Of a DNA stretch of 64,000 nucleotides, positions 35,436-44,365 are shown in pieces. Position 1 is the stretch's first letter. Every line of letters begins with the position of its first letter. A program made the position numbers and the translations under genes. The notes beneath the pieces are model-generated. The model had not been told where the DNA came from, did no database searches, and saw only the letters and a list, made by a program, of their open reading frames with translations. Origin of the DNA: Rhodospirillales bacterium (GTDB lineage: Bacteria; Pseudomonadota; Alphaproteobacteria; Rhodospirillales; Defluviicoccaceae); the NCBI GenBank assembly GCA_016712595.1, contig JADJQT010000002.1:124001-188000 (forward strand), in the 5' to 3' direction.

Positions 35436-36099
35436 TCCGCTGATCCGCCGGCTTGCCCGCGCATCCGAGTTTGGTGCGCAGGTGGCTGATATGCACATCA
35501 ACCGTCCTGTCCTGTGGCGCATCGGCGCCATGACCCAGCGCATCGAGCAGCATGTCGCGCGATAGCGTCCGCCCCTTCGCCAGCGCCAGCGCGCAGAGCA
35601 GGCGAAACTCGGCTGGCGTAAGGACGATATTTCGGCCGCTCGAGTCCGACAGCGCGTGTCCTTCCGTATCGAGTGTAAAGCCGGCGAACGTCAGATAACG
35701 GCGACGAGCGGCATTGCTGTCGGCCTCGGTTGGCCGATACCGACGGACCACGGCGCTCACGCGCGCAATCAGTTCCTCGGTTTTCCAGAACTTGGAAACG
35801 TAGTCGTCCGCACCTATGGCGAGGCCGGCGATGCGGTCGGCATCGTCGGCGTAGGCGCTCAGCATGACGACGGGGACGTCCGAATGTCGTCGCAGCTGCC
35901 GCAGTAGGACGAGGCCGTCTTCATCGGGAAGCGCTCTGTCGAGAAGAATCAATGTCGGCTTGCGGTGCTCCAGCTTCTCGTGCATCTGCCGGCCGGTCGC
36001 CGCCTGATCCACCAAGTAGCCTTCCTTCGCGAAGCAGCGCGCCAGCAGGTCGCGCGTGAACGGATCGTCCTCGACAATGAGAATAGTCGGCTGACCCAT
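35389..36099 (-). CDS. OmpR/PhoB-family response regulator
   Basis: A 236-residue two-domain regulator. The receiver has the acidic pair in LIVEDD, the phospho-acceptor Asp in LILLDRALPDEDG, and the conserved Lys in VSKFW, where the usual Pro after Lys is replaced by Phe. The winged-helix DNA-binding domain spans about residues 135-235 (LTPAEFRLLCALALAKGRTL; TVDVHISHLRTKLG; IRTITNVGYQM). It is transcribed towards the CHASE2 kinase gene and overlaps its 3' end by 47 bases, so the two transcripts are antisense at their ends. It is probably the output of that kinase, whose Hpt domain would donate the phosphate. Confidence 0.88.
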   Translation of the reverse strand: MGQPTILIVEDDPFTRDLLARCFAKEGYLVDQAATGRQMHEKLEHRKPTLILLDRALPDEDGLVLLRQLRRHSDVPVVMLSAYADDADRIAGLAIGADDYVSKFWKTEELIARVSAVVRRYRPTEADSNAARRRYLTFAGFTLDTEGHALSDSSGRNIVLTPAEFRLLCALALAKGRTLSRDMLLDALGHGADAPQDRTVDVHISHLRTKLGCAGKPADQRIIRTITNVGYQMADC

Positions 36100-36876
36100 G
36101 ACCCTCCCGGCCTTGCGAAAAACCCTCGCGGACGACCGCGACGGCGATCCGGCTGATCGAGACGTGGATACGATCTTCTCGGTCGCGGGTCACAAGCCCG
36201 ATCGCGACGGGGTTATTACACGAAAATACGCTGTATGTAGGCTAGAGCAGTTTGAGGTTGCAGGGAATCGGTGGTTGTGCGTCCGGGGCATCGGCCGCGC
36301 CGCCACGCCGCTTTGATCGTCTCGACCAAGGCGGTGCTGGGCGGGCATAGACCGGAGGTGTGGGTCTTTGACCGCTACGCCGGCCAGCAGAACTTGGCGC
36401 CGGCTTCCGCTCCGACTGGGAGCTCACGGATCGAAGCCGGCCCCCGCTTCGCCACCGGCGGCGCCCGCGGGTTGGTAACGAGAGCCATGGCTCTCGTTAG
36501 ATCGGTTGGCGGGAAGACTGGGCCGACGTCGTCGCTGACTGCAACTTTGCCCGCCGCTTCCAAACGCCGATTCTCAATACTGCAAGGCCTTACGGCAGAT
36601 GCGTTCGTACGCAAAATCGGGACAACCGAGCCCCAGCGATTCAGGCCCAAACCGAGCCATGACATGCCAGGAGCAAACATGTGCCAATCGCCCCGGCTCA
36701 TTTCCGGACAGCGGACTTGCAACGGTGGCGTGACCGGCGCGGCAAGCCTTTGCATCGCCGGGACAAGATTGTTAAAGTGCCGCCCGCTCGCTCGTAACGG
36801 GTAAGGGTTCACCGTCGGTTGCCGGAAACGCCACGGCGTTGCGTGCGGCCCTCCACCGAAATTTGGCACTCATTCG
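36100..36876. other. Intergenic region, possible transposase fragment
   Basis: About 780 bases without an intact gene. On the plus strand around 36290-36390 the translation STKAVLGGHRPEVWVFDRYA resembles the DDE-domain start of IS66-type transposases (VWVSDRY). Nothing downstream continues that homology, so if real it is a small relic. Long open frames on both strands at 36271-36869 are typical GC-rich shadows without features. The prs promoter must lie in the last part, but no clear boxes are visible. Confidence 0.3.
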
Positions 36877-37809
36877 ATGAAGATCGTCGCCTGTAATAGC
36901 AACCGGCCCCTCGCCGAAGCGATCGCGGCATACCTGGAATTGCCGGTGTGCAAGGCCAGCATCCGCCGATTCTCGGACATGGAAGTGTTCGTCGAGATCC
37001 ACGAGAACGTTCGTGGCGAAGACGTCTTCGTCATCCAGTCGACGTCCTACCCGGCGAACGACAACGTTATGGAGCTGCTGGTCACGCTGGACGCGCTGCG
37101 CCGCGGCTCGGCGCGGCGGATCACCGCAGTCATTCCCTACTACGGCTACGGCCGCCAGGATCGCAAGTCGGGTCCGCGCACGCCGATCTCCGCCAAGCTC
37201 GTCGCCAACCTGATCACCGTCTCCGGGGCCGACCGGGTGCTCACCCTCGACCTGCACGCCGGGCAGATTCAGGGCTTTTTCGATATTCCCCTCGATAATC
37301 TCTATGCCGCGCCCGAGTTCACCAGCGATCTGCGCCGTCGCTACCATACCGATGACCTTTTGATCGTCTCTCCCGACATCGGCGGAGTGCTGCGGGCGCG
37401 CAGCATCGCCAAGCGGCTGAAAGGCGACCTTGCCATCGTCGATAAGCGCCGCGAGCGCGCCGGCGTCTCCGAGGTGATGCACGTCATCGGCGATGTCCGT
37501 GACCGGCGCTGCGTGCTGATCGATGACATCGTCGATTCCGCCGGGACGCTGTGCAACGCGGCGCGGGCCCTGAAGGAGTATGGCGCCGCATCGGTCGCCG
37601 CCTATGCGACGCACGGCGTGCTCTCGGGCGGCGCCGTTTCGCGCGTTTCCGCATCGCCGATTGAAAAACTTATTATCACTGATAGCATCCCGGCGACGGA
37701 GGCGGTCCGCGCGTCTCATAATATCGAGCAGATCTCGATCGCGCCGCTGATGGCCGAGGCGATGCGGCGAATCAGCGAGGAAACGTCTGTTTCCAGCTTG
37801 TTCGACTGA
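36877..37809 (+). CDS. prs: Ribose-phosphate pyrophosphokinase
   Basis: Makes PRPP from ribose 5-phosphate and ATP, feeding purine, pyrimidine, His and Trp synthesis. The 310-residue length is normal. Family landmarks are all present: KIVACNSNRPLAEAIAAYL at the N-terminus, MEVFVEIHENVRGEDVFVIQ, the flexible-loop region YYGYGRQDRKSGPRTPISAK, LDLHAGQIQGFFDIPLDNLY, and the PRPP-binding VLIDDIVDSAGT. It is followed by rplY, pth and ychF on the same strand, the usual alphaproteobacterial order. Confidence 0.96.
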   Translation: MKIVACNSNRPLAEAIAAYLELPVCKASIRRFSDMEVFVEIHENVRGEDVFVIQSTSYPANDNVMELLVTLDALRRGSARRITAVIPYYGYGRQDRKSGPRTPISAKLVANLITVSGADRVLTLDLHAGQIQGFFDIPLDNLYAAPEFTSDLRRRYHTDDLLIVSPDIGGVLRARSIAKRLKGDLAIVDKRRERAGVSEVMHVIGDVRDRRCVLIDDIVDSAGTLCNAARALKEYGAASVAAYATHGVLSGGAVSRVSASPIEKLIITDSIPATEAVRASHNIEQISIAPLMAEAMRRISEETSVSSLFD

Positions 37810-37980
37810 GCTCGGATCGGTTAAACAACCGACCCTTTGGATATAGCCGTCGCCTCGGCGCCGAATTTTCGGCAAGAAGCGCGGCCGCGATGCATCGTGA
37901 ATGTCGATGTCCCGGTACCATATACCCCTCCCGCTGGGCGGGTGGCTCTGATCGGGATCGATTTTGAGGAGTATGAAGGT

Positions 37981-38611
37981 ATGTCAGATGTCGTCAGCCT
38001 CGCCGCCGAGGTCCGTGGACGCGCCGGCAAGGGCGGAGCCCGTGCGCAGCGCCGGGCGGGCCGCATTCCGGCGATCATCTATGGGAACAAGGTCGATCCG
38101 GTCATGATCGCCATCGAAGCCACCGAACTGGACCGGCATCTGCGGCGTCCCCGGATTCCTCGCCCACGTCTTCGAGATCGATACCGGGCTCGGCAAGGAA
38201 CGCGTTCTGCCGCGCGAGGTGCAGCATGATCCGGTGTCCGGCGCCCCACTGCACGTCGATTTCATGCGTTTCAGCGCGTCTAGTCGCGTGCATGTCGAGG
38301 TCGAGATCAAGTTCGAGAACGAAGCCAAGGCGCCGGGCCTCAAGCTGGGCGGAGTGCTCAACATCGTCCAGCACACGCTCAATCTGATCTGCTCACCGGA
38401 CGCGATCCCGGAATCGATCAGCATCGATCTTACCGGCCTCGGTCTCGGCGACGTCATTCACGCCGCCGCGATCCAGCTTCCGGCCGGCAGCGAACTCGGC
38501 GATGACGATCCGGAAGCGACGATCGCCACCATCGCCGCGCCCTCGACCGGTGAGGTCGCCGAGGAGGCGGGCGAGGCGGAGGTCGAAGTGGCGGCCGAGA
38601 AGACCGCCTGA
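37981..38611 (+). CDS. rplY: 50S ribosomal protein L25 (CTC type), frameshifted as given
   Basis: Binds 5S rRNA in the large subunit; the long CTC form has an extra C-terminal domain. Codons 1-57 (MSDVVSLAAEVRGRAGKGGA; RIPAIIYG) are in one frame, and the rest (PREVQHDPVSGAPLHVDFMR; PGLKLGGVLNIVQHTLNLIC) is in another. The switch lies at about 38149-38153, where CGTCCCCGG carries one C too many: removing it gives LRRPGFLAHVFEID and then the downstream frame without interruption, a 209-residue protein, normal for this family. An essential-class gene broken by a homopolymer base suggests a sequencing error rather than a true pseudogene. The tail is Ala/Glu-rich. Confidence 0.85.
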
Positions 38612-38648
38612 TCGATCGCCGGCGACGGGGCCGGGGCGGCCGGCACGG

Positions 38649-39296
38649 ATGGACGGTGATCGGCTTCTGCTGGTCGGTCTCGGCAATCCGGGAGCGAAAT
38701 ACGCCGACAACCGCCATAACATCGGGTTCATGGCGGTTGACGCGATCGCGCGGCGCTTCGGGTTTACTCCTTATCGCACCCGCTTCGCCGGTGAGCTCGC
38801 TCAGGGCCGGCTCGGCGGAGAGGAGACCCTGGCGCTGCGGCCGATGACGTTCATGAACTGCTCCGGGCGCTCGGTGGCCGAGGCGGCGCGATTCTACAAA
38901 ATTCCGCCGGCACGCGTGATCGTCTTTCATGATGAGCTCGACCTCGCCGCCGGCAAGGTGCGGATCAAGCGCGGTGGCGGCGCTGCGGGTCACAACGGCC
39001 TGCGCAGTATCGACGCTCTTTACGGCAACGACTACCGGCGGGTTCGCCTCGGCATCGGTCACCCGGGCGACAAACGCCGCGTGCTGGGATACGTGCTCGA
39101 CGACTTCGACGACCTGGACCGGGCCTGGCTCGATCCGTTGCTCGTCGCCGTTGCCGACTACGCGCCCCTGCTCGCCGGCGGAGAGGACGCCGCGTTCATG
39201 AGCAAGGTGGCGATGGCACTGGCGCCACCGCGCGAAAAGCCGGACCGCAAGAACGCGGCGGCAACCCTCTCCGCGCCGGAGAAGGAACAGAACTAA
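38649..39296 (+). CDS. pth: Peptidyl-tRNA hydrolase
   Basis: Recycles tRNA by hydrolysing the ester of peptidyl-tRNA. It has 215 residues. Hallmarks: LLVGLGNPGAKYADNRHNIG with the catalytic His, RPMTFMNCSGRSV, VFHDELDLAAGKVRIKRGGG followed by AAGHNGLRSI, and RLGIGHPG. The C-terminal extension (KPDRKNAAATLSAPEKEQN) is charged. The ATG at 38649 matches the family N-terminus; an upstream open frame encodes only an Arg-rich stretch. It lies between rplY and ychF, with one base before the ychF ATG. Confidence 0.96.
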   Translation: MDGDRLLLVGLGNPGAKYADNRHNIGFMAVDAIARRFGFTPYRTRFAGELAQGRLGGEETLALRPMTFMNCSGRSVAEAARFYKIPPARVIVFHDELDLAAGKVRIKRGGGAAGHNGLRSIDALYGNDYRRVRLGIGHPGDKRRVLGYVLDDFDDLDRAWLDPLLVAVADYAPLLAGGEDAAFMSKVAMALAPPREKPDRKNAAATLSAPEKEQN

Positions 39297-39297
39297 G

Positions 39298-40395
39298 ATG
39301 GGTTTTAACTGTGGGATTGTCGGTCTGCCCAATGTTGGCAAATCGACGCTGTTTAACGCGCTGACGGCGAGTGCCGCGGCGGCGGCGGCGAATTTCCCCT
39401 TCTGTACCATCGAGCCCAACGTTGGCCGCGTCGCGCTGCCCGATGAGCGCCTCGCTCGCATCGCCGCGATTGCCAAATCGGCGAAGATCGTGCCGACTCA
39501 GCTTGAGTTCGTCGACATCGCGGGGCTCGTCGAGGGGGCTAGCCGCGGCGAGGGTCTCGGCAATCAGTTCCTCGGCCACATCCGCGAGGTTGATGCCGTC
39601 ATTCACCTGCTGCGCTGCTTTGACGATTCCGACGTGGTGCATGTCGGCGGCGCGATTGATCCGTTGCATGACGCCGAGATCATCGAGATGGAGCTGATGC
39701 TGGCCGATCTCGAGAGCCTCGAGCGCCGGCTGACCGGTCTCGTCAAGCGGGCGCGTGGCGGAGAGCGGGAGGCGAAGGAGGCGATGGCGCTGTCCGAACG
39801 GGCGGTCGCGTTGCTGCGTGAAGGGCGCCCGGCGCGCGCGCTCGCCGTCGCCGAGGATGAACGCAAAGCGTTCGCCAGCCTGCAATTGCTGACGGCCAAG
39901 CCGGTCCTCTACGTCTGCAATGTCGGGGAGGACGACGCCGCCGAGGGAAACGATCTGACCCGGCGCGTCGCCGGGCGTGCGGCGGAGGAGGGGGCTGGGG
40001 CCGTCGTCATTTCCGCCCGCATCGAGGCCGAGGTCGCCGAATTGCCGGAGGAAGATCGCGCGGAATATCTCGCCAGCCTCGGGTTGGTCGAGACCGGCCT
40101 CGCGCAGGTGATCCATGCCGGTTATCGGCTGCTCGACCTGATCACCTACTTTACCGCGGGACCGAAGGAGAGTCGCGCCTGGACCATCCGGCGCGGCACG
40201 CGCGCCCCTGGTGCCGCCGGTGTCATTCATTCCGACTTCGAAAAAGGCTTCATTCGCGCCGAGACCATCGCCTACGACGACTTCATCGCCCTCGGCGGCG
40301 AGCAGGCGGCGCGCGACGCCGGTCGAATGCGCTCCGAGGGCCGCGATTACGTGGTCGCCGACGGCGATATCATGCTGTTCCGTTTCAACGTCTGA
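39298..40395 (+). CDS. ychF: Redox-regulated ATPase/GTPase YchF (OLA1 family)
   Basis: A 365-residue Obg-related P-loop NTPase that binds ribosomes and prefers ATP in known members. N-terminus MGFNCGIVGLPNVGKSTLFN contains Walker A (GLPNVGKST). G2/G3 lie in ANFPFCTIEPNVGRVALPDE and VDIAGLVEGASRGEG. A helical coiled coil spans about residues 135-190, and the C-terminal TGS-like domain is DLITYFTAGPKESRAWTIRR followed by GVIHSDFEKGFIRAE. The start codon follows the pth stop almost directly (TAAGATG), so the two are likely co-transcribed. Confidence 0.96.
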   Translation: MGFNCGIVGLPNVGKSTLFNALTASAAAAAANFPFCTIEPNVGRVALPDERLARIAAIAKSAKIVPTQLEFVDIAGLVEGASRGEGLGNQFLGHIREVDAVIHLLRCFDDSDVVHVGGAIDPLHDAEIIEMELMLADLESLERRLTGLVKRARGGEREAKEAMALSERAVALLREGRPARALAVAEDERKAFASLQLLTAKPVLYVCNVGEDDAAEGNDLTRRVAGRAAEEGAGAVVISARIEAEVAELPEEDRAEYLASLGLVETGLAQVIHAGYRLLDLITYFTAGPKESRAWTIRRGTRAPGAAGVIHSDFEKGFIRAETIAYDDFIALGGEQAARDAGRMRSEGRDYVVADGDIMLFRFNV

Positions 40396-40450
40396 GCAGG
40401 AGCCTGATCGTCGTCACCCGGAGGCGTTGGGCGTCGGCACGCGGCACGGC

Positions 40451-41335
40451 CTATTGCTTCGTGTCGCTCTTGTCCGGCGTGTAGCCTTGCTCGCTCAGGA
40501 TCGGCTGCGCCGCGTCGGACTTCACGAAGCTGACAAAGCTGTGGACCAGCGGCGACGCTTTGCTACGCGTCACCAAGTAGAGGGTTTTCACCAGCCTGTA
40601 GCGTCCCGCGTCCATCTCGCCGACACTGGCATCGACGCCGTTGACGGCGAGCGCGCGCAGGGGCCGATGCTCGGCGACGATCTGCCCGAGCGTGCTTGTG
40701 CCGATCGCGCCGAGCACGGATTCCAGGGCATCGGCATTCGTCTGGTCGGTTTGCGCAACGATCACCCCCGGCCGCTCGTAAGCGAGATCGACGGCCCGGC
40801 GCATCGCGTCCGACATCGCCTGCAGTATGTGCGTATCGCTGTCGGTTGGCGACCGCAATACCAGCCGGATCGGCGTCTTGTCCGGCCAAGCGGTGATCTC
40901 GCCCGCGTAGACGCGGACGAGGTCAGCTTCGGTGAAGCCGGTAACAGACGACATCCGGGTCGCAAACACAAAAGGGGTGCGCGCATAGGCCGTGCTGACG
41001 AGGCCTTCGGTGCCCTCGTCATATTCGGCGGGAAGCGCGCTCACGGCGACATCGAGGGCGCCGGCGAGCAGCGCCCGGATTCCGCCGGAAGACCCGAGAC
41101 CTGGCATGACCTTCACCGTCGTGCCCGGCTGCGTGCCGGCGAAGGTGTCGGCAAGGCGTTCGATGTTGGCGAGTGCGGCGCCGGTGCCGCCGATCCGGAT
41201 CTCCTCAGCGCGCACGCCGTTCATCGCAAACGATGTGACGATTGCGAACAGCGCGGCGCACACGGTCAACCGTGTGGCTGAGCGAGCAAGGCATACGGTA
41301 GTGGTGCGAAAAAACGGCATGGTCGACCTCGGCAA
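40451..41335 (-). CDS. Phosphate-type (PstS-like) periplasmic substrate-binding protein
   Basis: A 294-residue exported protein with an N-terminal hydrophobic segment (TVCAALFAIVTSFAMNGVRA, cleavage likely after VRA). The mature part starts EEIRIGGTGAALANIERLAD and has VMPGLGSSGGIRALLAGALD followed by VAVSAL, the type II binding-protein pattern seen in PstS-like phosphate binders (GSSGG anion loop). The motif TEADLVRVYAGEITAWPD is typical of this family. No pstCAB genes lie nearby, so it may work with a distant transporter or as a sensor. The short upstream residues of the start are uncertain (ATG 41335 or ATG 41320). Confidence 0.8.
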   Translation of the reverse strand: MPRSTMPFFRTTTVCLARSATRLTVCAALFAIVTSFAMNGVRAEEIRIGGTGAALANIERLADTFAGTQPGTTVKVMPGLGSSGGIRALLAGALDVAVSALPAEYDEGTEGLVSTAYARTPFVFATRMSSVTGFTEADLVRVYAGEITAWPDKTPIRLVLRSPTDSDTHILQAMSDAMRRAVDLAYERPGVIVAQTDQTNADALESVLGAIGTSTLGQIVAEHRPLRALAVNGVDASVGEMDAGRYRLVKTLYLVTRSKASPLVHSFVSFVKSDAAQPILSEQGYTPDKSDTKQ

Positions 41336-41548
41336 TGGGCAGGCGACAGATTACGTCGACCAATGGCAGCGACGGAGCATCACTCAACCACCGTACGCGA
41401 GATCAGATGGATAAACGGTAAACGAGCACGTGCCTACGCGCAAGTCCGGATGCGCGCGCGAAATTCAACCGCGGGGCGTAATGTGGGCGCGACGCTGATG
41501 TAAAGGCGCCTGCGGAGTGACGCTTGCAGGGTGGCGCCTGGCGGTGGC

Positions 41549-41974
41549 TCAGGTCAGCAGGAAATGCGCGTGCGCGGCGGCGACCAGGCGATCGCAATCC
41601 TCCTGCCACGCGGCGACGCGCACGTTCGCAACCTGCCGTCCCTGGCGGATGACGGTGCCGCGGGCGAACGTATCGACCGCGCGGCATGGCCGCAGGTAAT
41701 CGATCGAAGCATTGACGATCTTGGGAACGACGGCGATGTCGGTCTCAACCAGAAGATGCATCATCGCCGCGTGTTCGAGCAGTGCGCCGATGACGCCGCC
41801 GTGAATCGCCCGAACGACGAAGTTGCCGATGTTGCTTTCACGAAAGCGAAGGACGGTGACGAGACCGTCCTCGTCGCGCATCAGCTCGATACCCATCGTC
41901 CGCGCGTAAGGCACGAGATCGTTAAGTGCGGCGAAGTCACCGCTCGATCGCAGCGCCTCGATCGAGGTCAGCAT
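41549..41974 (-). CDS. PaaI-family hotdog thioesterase (second of a pair)
   Basis: A 141-residue single-domain hotdog protein. The HGG motif is VRAIHGGVIGALLEHAAMM, followed by the strand IVNASIDYLRPCR typical of PaaI/YdiI acyl-CoA thioesterases. It probably hydrolyses an acyl- or aryl-CoA; the substrate is unknown. The ATG at 41974 overlaps the stop of the preceding thioesterase gene (ATGCTGA), so the two paralogues are coupled. A longer frame reaching 42049 is just overlap with that gene. Confidence 0.82.
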   Translation of the reverse strand: MLTSIEALRSSGDFAALNDLVPYARTMGIELMRDEDGLVTVLRFRESNIGNFVVRAIHGGVIGALLEHAAMMHLLVETDIAVVPKIVNASIDYLRPCRAVDTFARGTVIRQGRQVANVRVAAWQEDCDRLVAAAHAHFLLT

Positions 41975-42456
41975 GTCTCGTTCGTCCCTTGACTGCCGGC
42001 CGCCGAGGCGCTGAAGCCGACGCCGCCCAGCATGAACGTTCCGGTGCAATGCGCCACCGGCTTCTCATCCGGTCCAAAGAAGGCGATGCCGCGGACGAAG
42101 GCAATGCTCGTCGTCGTGCGGTAGCATTCGGCGGACGCGCGGATGGCCTCGCCGGGAGGCGCCGGGCGCAGATAATCGATCCTGAGATCAAGGGTGGCGA
42201 GCGGCGTTCCTTCCGGTACCGAGGCCATCACCACCAGACCGCAGAGCGTATCGAGCAGGGCCGTGATCACGCCGCCATGCATGATGCCGCTTGTGGCATC
42301 GACGGCAAGCCGCTCGTCGTAGGCGACGCTCATTATGCCGCTGCCGCGCCGGACCTCTTCCAGGCGCATGCCAAGGAGACGACAGTGAGGGATCTCGGCG
42401 AAAGCGGCGACGATCTTGGCGAGATCGGGACGGGGGGCAGGCGTGCTCGGCGACAT
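41968..42456 (-). CDS. PaaI-family hotdog thioesterase (first of a pair)
   Basis: A 162-residue hotdog protein whose key motif reads GIMHGGVITALLDTLCGLVV, followed by LATLDLRIDYLRPAPPGEAI. This is the PaaI/4HBT fold with the HGG helix cap. It resembles its downstream neighbour in the same positions, so the pair probably arose by tandem duplication and may act as a heteromer. It is divergent from the dienelactone hydrolase gene, about 200 bases apart. The last residues (GSQGTNETC) overlap the next gene's start. Confidence 0.83.
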   Translation of the reverse strand: MSPSTPAPRPDLAKIVAAFAEIPHCRLLGMRLEEVRRGSGIMSVAYDERLAVDATSGIMHGGVITALLDTLCGLVVMASVPEGTPLATLDLRIDYLRPAPPGEAIRASAECYRTTTSIAFVRGIAFFGPDEKPVAHCTGTFMLGGVGFSASAAGSQGTNETC

Positions 42457-42652
42457 GCTGGCTGGGATACTCTCGGTGAGGCGAGCAATCGCAGTCTCGA
42501 CGAGATCGCTTCATATCAGCATTATCGCCGCGCGCGAAGCGCTTTGGCCGGCGGAATGGCAGCATTGCGCGGGCTCGCGCGCGTCCGGCACAAGCGGCCG
42601 CCTCAGCATTCCGGTCGGGGTCCACCAGCGTAGGCAGAAAAGGAGGGACAAA

Positions 42653-43321
42653 ATGGGCGAGGTCATCCGATTGCGGGCCGAGGATGGGCACGAGTTTACC
42701 GCCTGGCATGCGGAAACGGTTCCGCCGCGCAAGGGCGCGGTGGTCGTCGTCCAGGAGATTTTCGGCGTCAACGCCCATATCCGTTCCGTCTGCGAGCGCT
42801 TTGCCGCCGCTGGCTACACGGCAATCGCCCCGGCGCTGTTCGACCGGCTGCGTTCAGGTGTCGAGCTTGGCTATGATGAGGCGGGCATCGTCGAAGGCCG
42901 CGACCTCGTCGCCGCGCTCGGCTGGGACTCGCCGATGCGCGAGATCGCGGCATCAGCCAAGGCGCTGCGTGCCGACGGCGCGGTCGGCGTCGTCGGCTAC
43001 TGCTGGGGCGGCTCGGTCACGTTCCTTGCCGCCTGTCGTCTCAACATCGGCTGCGCTGCTGCGTATTATGGCCGCCATATCGTTGACTTTCTCAGCGAGC
43101 GCCCACGCTGCCCCGTCACCTTCCATTTTGGCGCCGAGGATGCGCTAATCCCCGCTGAAAACGTCGAAAAGGTGCGAGCGGCCTATCCCCAGGCGCCATT
43201 GTGGGTCTACGACGGTGCGGGTCATGGCTTCAATTGCGATCAACGCCCTGATTTTCGACCCGCCGCCGCCAACGCTGCCCTGATCCGCACGCTCGATTTG
43301 TTCGCCCAGCACCTGACCTGA
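42653..43321 (+). CDS. Dienelactone hydrolase family protein
   Basis: A 222-residue cytosolic alpha/beta hydrolase. Family landmarks: VVVVQEIFGVNAHIRSVCER near the N-terminus, the nucleophile motif GYCWGGS (Cys as nucleophile, as in carboxymethylenebutenolidase), the acid in FGAEDALIP, and the His in YDGAGHGFNCD. It may act on dienelactones in aromatic degradation or on other esters; many genomes have general-purpose paralogues. AGGAGGG lies ten bases before the ATG at 42653, and this decides the start over upstream in-frame codons. Confidence 0.9.
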   Translation: MGEVIRLRAEDGHEFTAWHAETVPPRKGAVVVVQEIFGVNAHIRSVCERFAAAGYTAIAPALFDRLRSGVELGYDEAGIVEGRDLVAALGWDSPMREIAASAKALRADGAVGVVGYCWGGSVTFLAACRLNIGCAAAYYGRHIVDFLSERPRCPVTFHFGAEDALIPAENVEKVRAAYPQAPLWVYDGAGHGFNCDQRPDFRPAAANAALIRTLDLFAQHLT

Positions 43322-43529
43322 TGCTGCTGACGGTTACGCGCCATTTTTTCGATGGTTGGGGCGCCGCAGCGACCTGATGTTGCAGCAAGACGGGCGCGCG
43401 GGCTTAGCGCCCTGGGCGCGCGAACCTCTGGTTCGTGGAACGATGCAGGGGTATAGTCCTTCCCAATGACGTGAGTGTCCGCTGGCACCTCGTTGGCGGT
43501 CTACCGCGTAGTGAGAGGGGAGGCCGTGG

Positions 43530-44063
43530 ATGGAAATCGTCAGGGACCTGATGGTTCCACTCGAAGACTATAGTCATGTTTCGGTCGGAACGTCTCTGCG
43601 CGATGCCATCACCGCGCTGGCTCAAGTGATGACGGGGCCGTCCGCGGTTCCGTTTCGGCCCAGAGATCGCGGCGTTCTCGTTCAGGACCGCGCCGGCCGC
43701 GTCATCGGTAAGCTTTCCTTATGGGACTTGTTGGACGGCCTGAAGCCGCATTTCGAGCCTCCGATCGATCCGTTTGGCACAGTCGACGACCGCCTGTTGT
43801 GGAGTCAATGGTTGCGCGCGGATCTCGCCCCACGGATCGGCGCGATCCGCGTCGAGGATCTGCTGCGCAAGCCAGCCGACGATGAGATCATCGACGAAGA
43901 CGCGCCCCTCGACCTTGCGGTGCACCGGCTGATCCGCAAGCGCCAGCTGTCACTGCTGGTCATGCGCGGCGAGGTAATCACGGGCGTGCTCCGCCTCAGC
44001 GACGTATTCAAGGCGGTCAACGAGTTGATTCGATCTACCGGCGTTCAAACCGAACCCGCCTGA
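43530..44063 (+). CDS. CBS-domain protein
   Basis: A 177-residue cytosolic protein made of one CBS pair (Bateman module). The first domain is MEIVRDLMVPLEDYSHVSVG followed by SLRDAITALAQVM and GVLVQDRAGRVIGKLSLWDL. The second is DEIIDEDAPLDLAVHRLIRK followed by LSLLVMRGEVITGVLRLSDV. Such modules bind adenosyl nucleotides and usually regulate a partner; no partner domain is fused here. It precedes the decarboxylase subunit genes on the same strand by 300 bases, and a link to them is only a guess. Confidence 0.8.
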   Translation: MEIVRDLMVPLEDYSHVSVGTSLRDAITALAQVMTGPSAVPFRPRDRGVLVQDRAGRVIGKLSLWDLLDGLKPHFEPPIDPFGTVDDRLLWSQWLRADLAPRIGAIRVEDLLRKPADDEIIDEDAPLDLAVHRLIRKRQLSLLVMRGEVITGVLRLSDVFKAVNELIRSTGVQTEPA

Positions 44064-44180
44064 TCCTGCGCCCGAGGACCGGCGCGCGCTCGCCGCCGCG
44101 TCCTCGCCTCAACCTCATACGATCCGATCTTGTCCGCGAGGCGAGACCCGCGGATGGGCAAGCTGCGGCTGTCCGCAATA

Positions 44181-44201
44181 TGCGAATAATGCGCATTCGC
44201 A
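44181..44201. promoter_or_regulatory. Inverted repeat, putative operator
   Basis: TGCGAAT (44181-44187) and ATTCGCA (44195-44201) are perfect reverse complements separated by seven bases. The centre AATGCGCATT (44188-44197) is itself palindromic. The arrangement suits binding by a dimeric regulator about 165 bases before the small membrane-peptide gene. Confidence 0.45.
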
Positions 44202-44227
44202 TTATTTATATACGCCAAGTATATATT

Positions 44228-44241
44228 TGCCGATTTCGGCA
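44228..44241. repeat. Short inverted repeat with following T-run
   Basis: TGCCGATTTCGGCA can form a 5-6 bp stem. It is followed by GGCTTGTTTTTATA, so it could be a weak terminator or an operator. Confidence 0.3.
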
Positions 44242-44365
44242 TGGCTTGTTTTTATATGAGGAAAGCTGGAGCCTTATAAGCACTTGATCTGCGTGAATAC
44301 GAGACGATGCCGGTCGAGTCCACGCCACCTTTGGCGGCGAAACTGAGAAAAAGGCTCACACAGTC

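Larger units (their letters stand above)
44064..44365. other. Leader region of the decarboxylase genes
   Basis: About 300 bases, AT-rich from 44175 onward, with no gene. It holds two inverted repeats (44181-44201 and 44228-44241). The stretch CTTGTTTTTATATG after the second could end the CBS transcript or contain a -10 element. Confidence 0.45.

Noticed and set aside
36271..36869. Long open frames on both strands before prs
   Set aside because: Mutual shadows in GC-rich DNA; the only protein-like signal is a short possible transposase piece.
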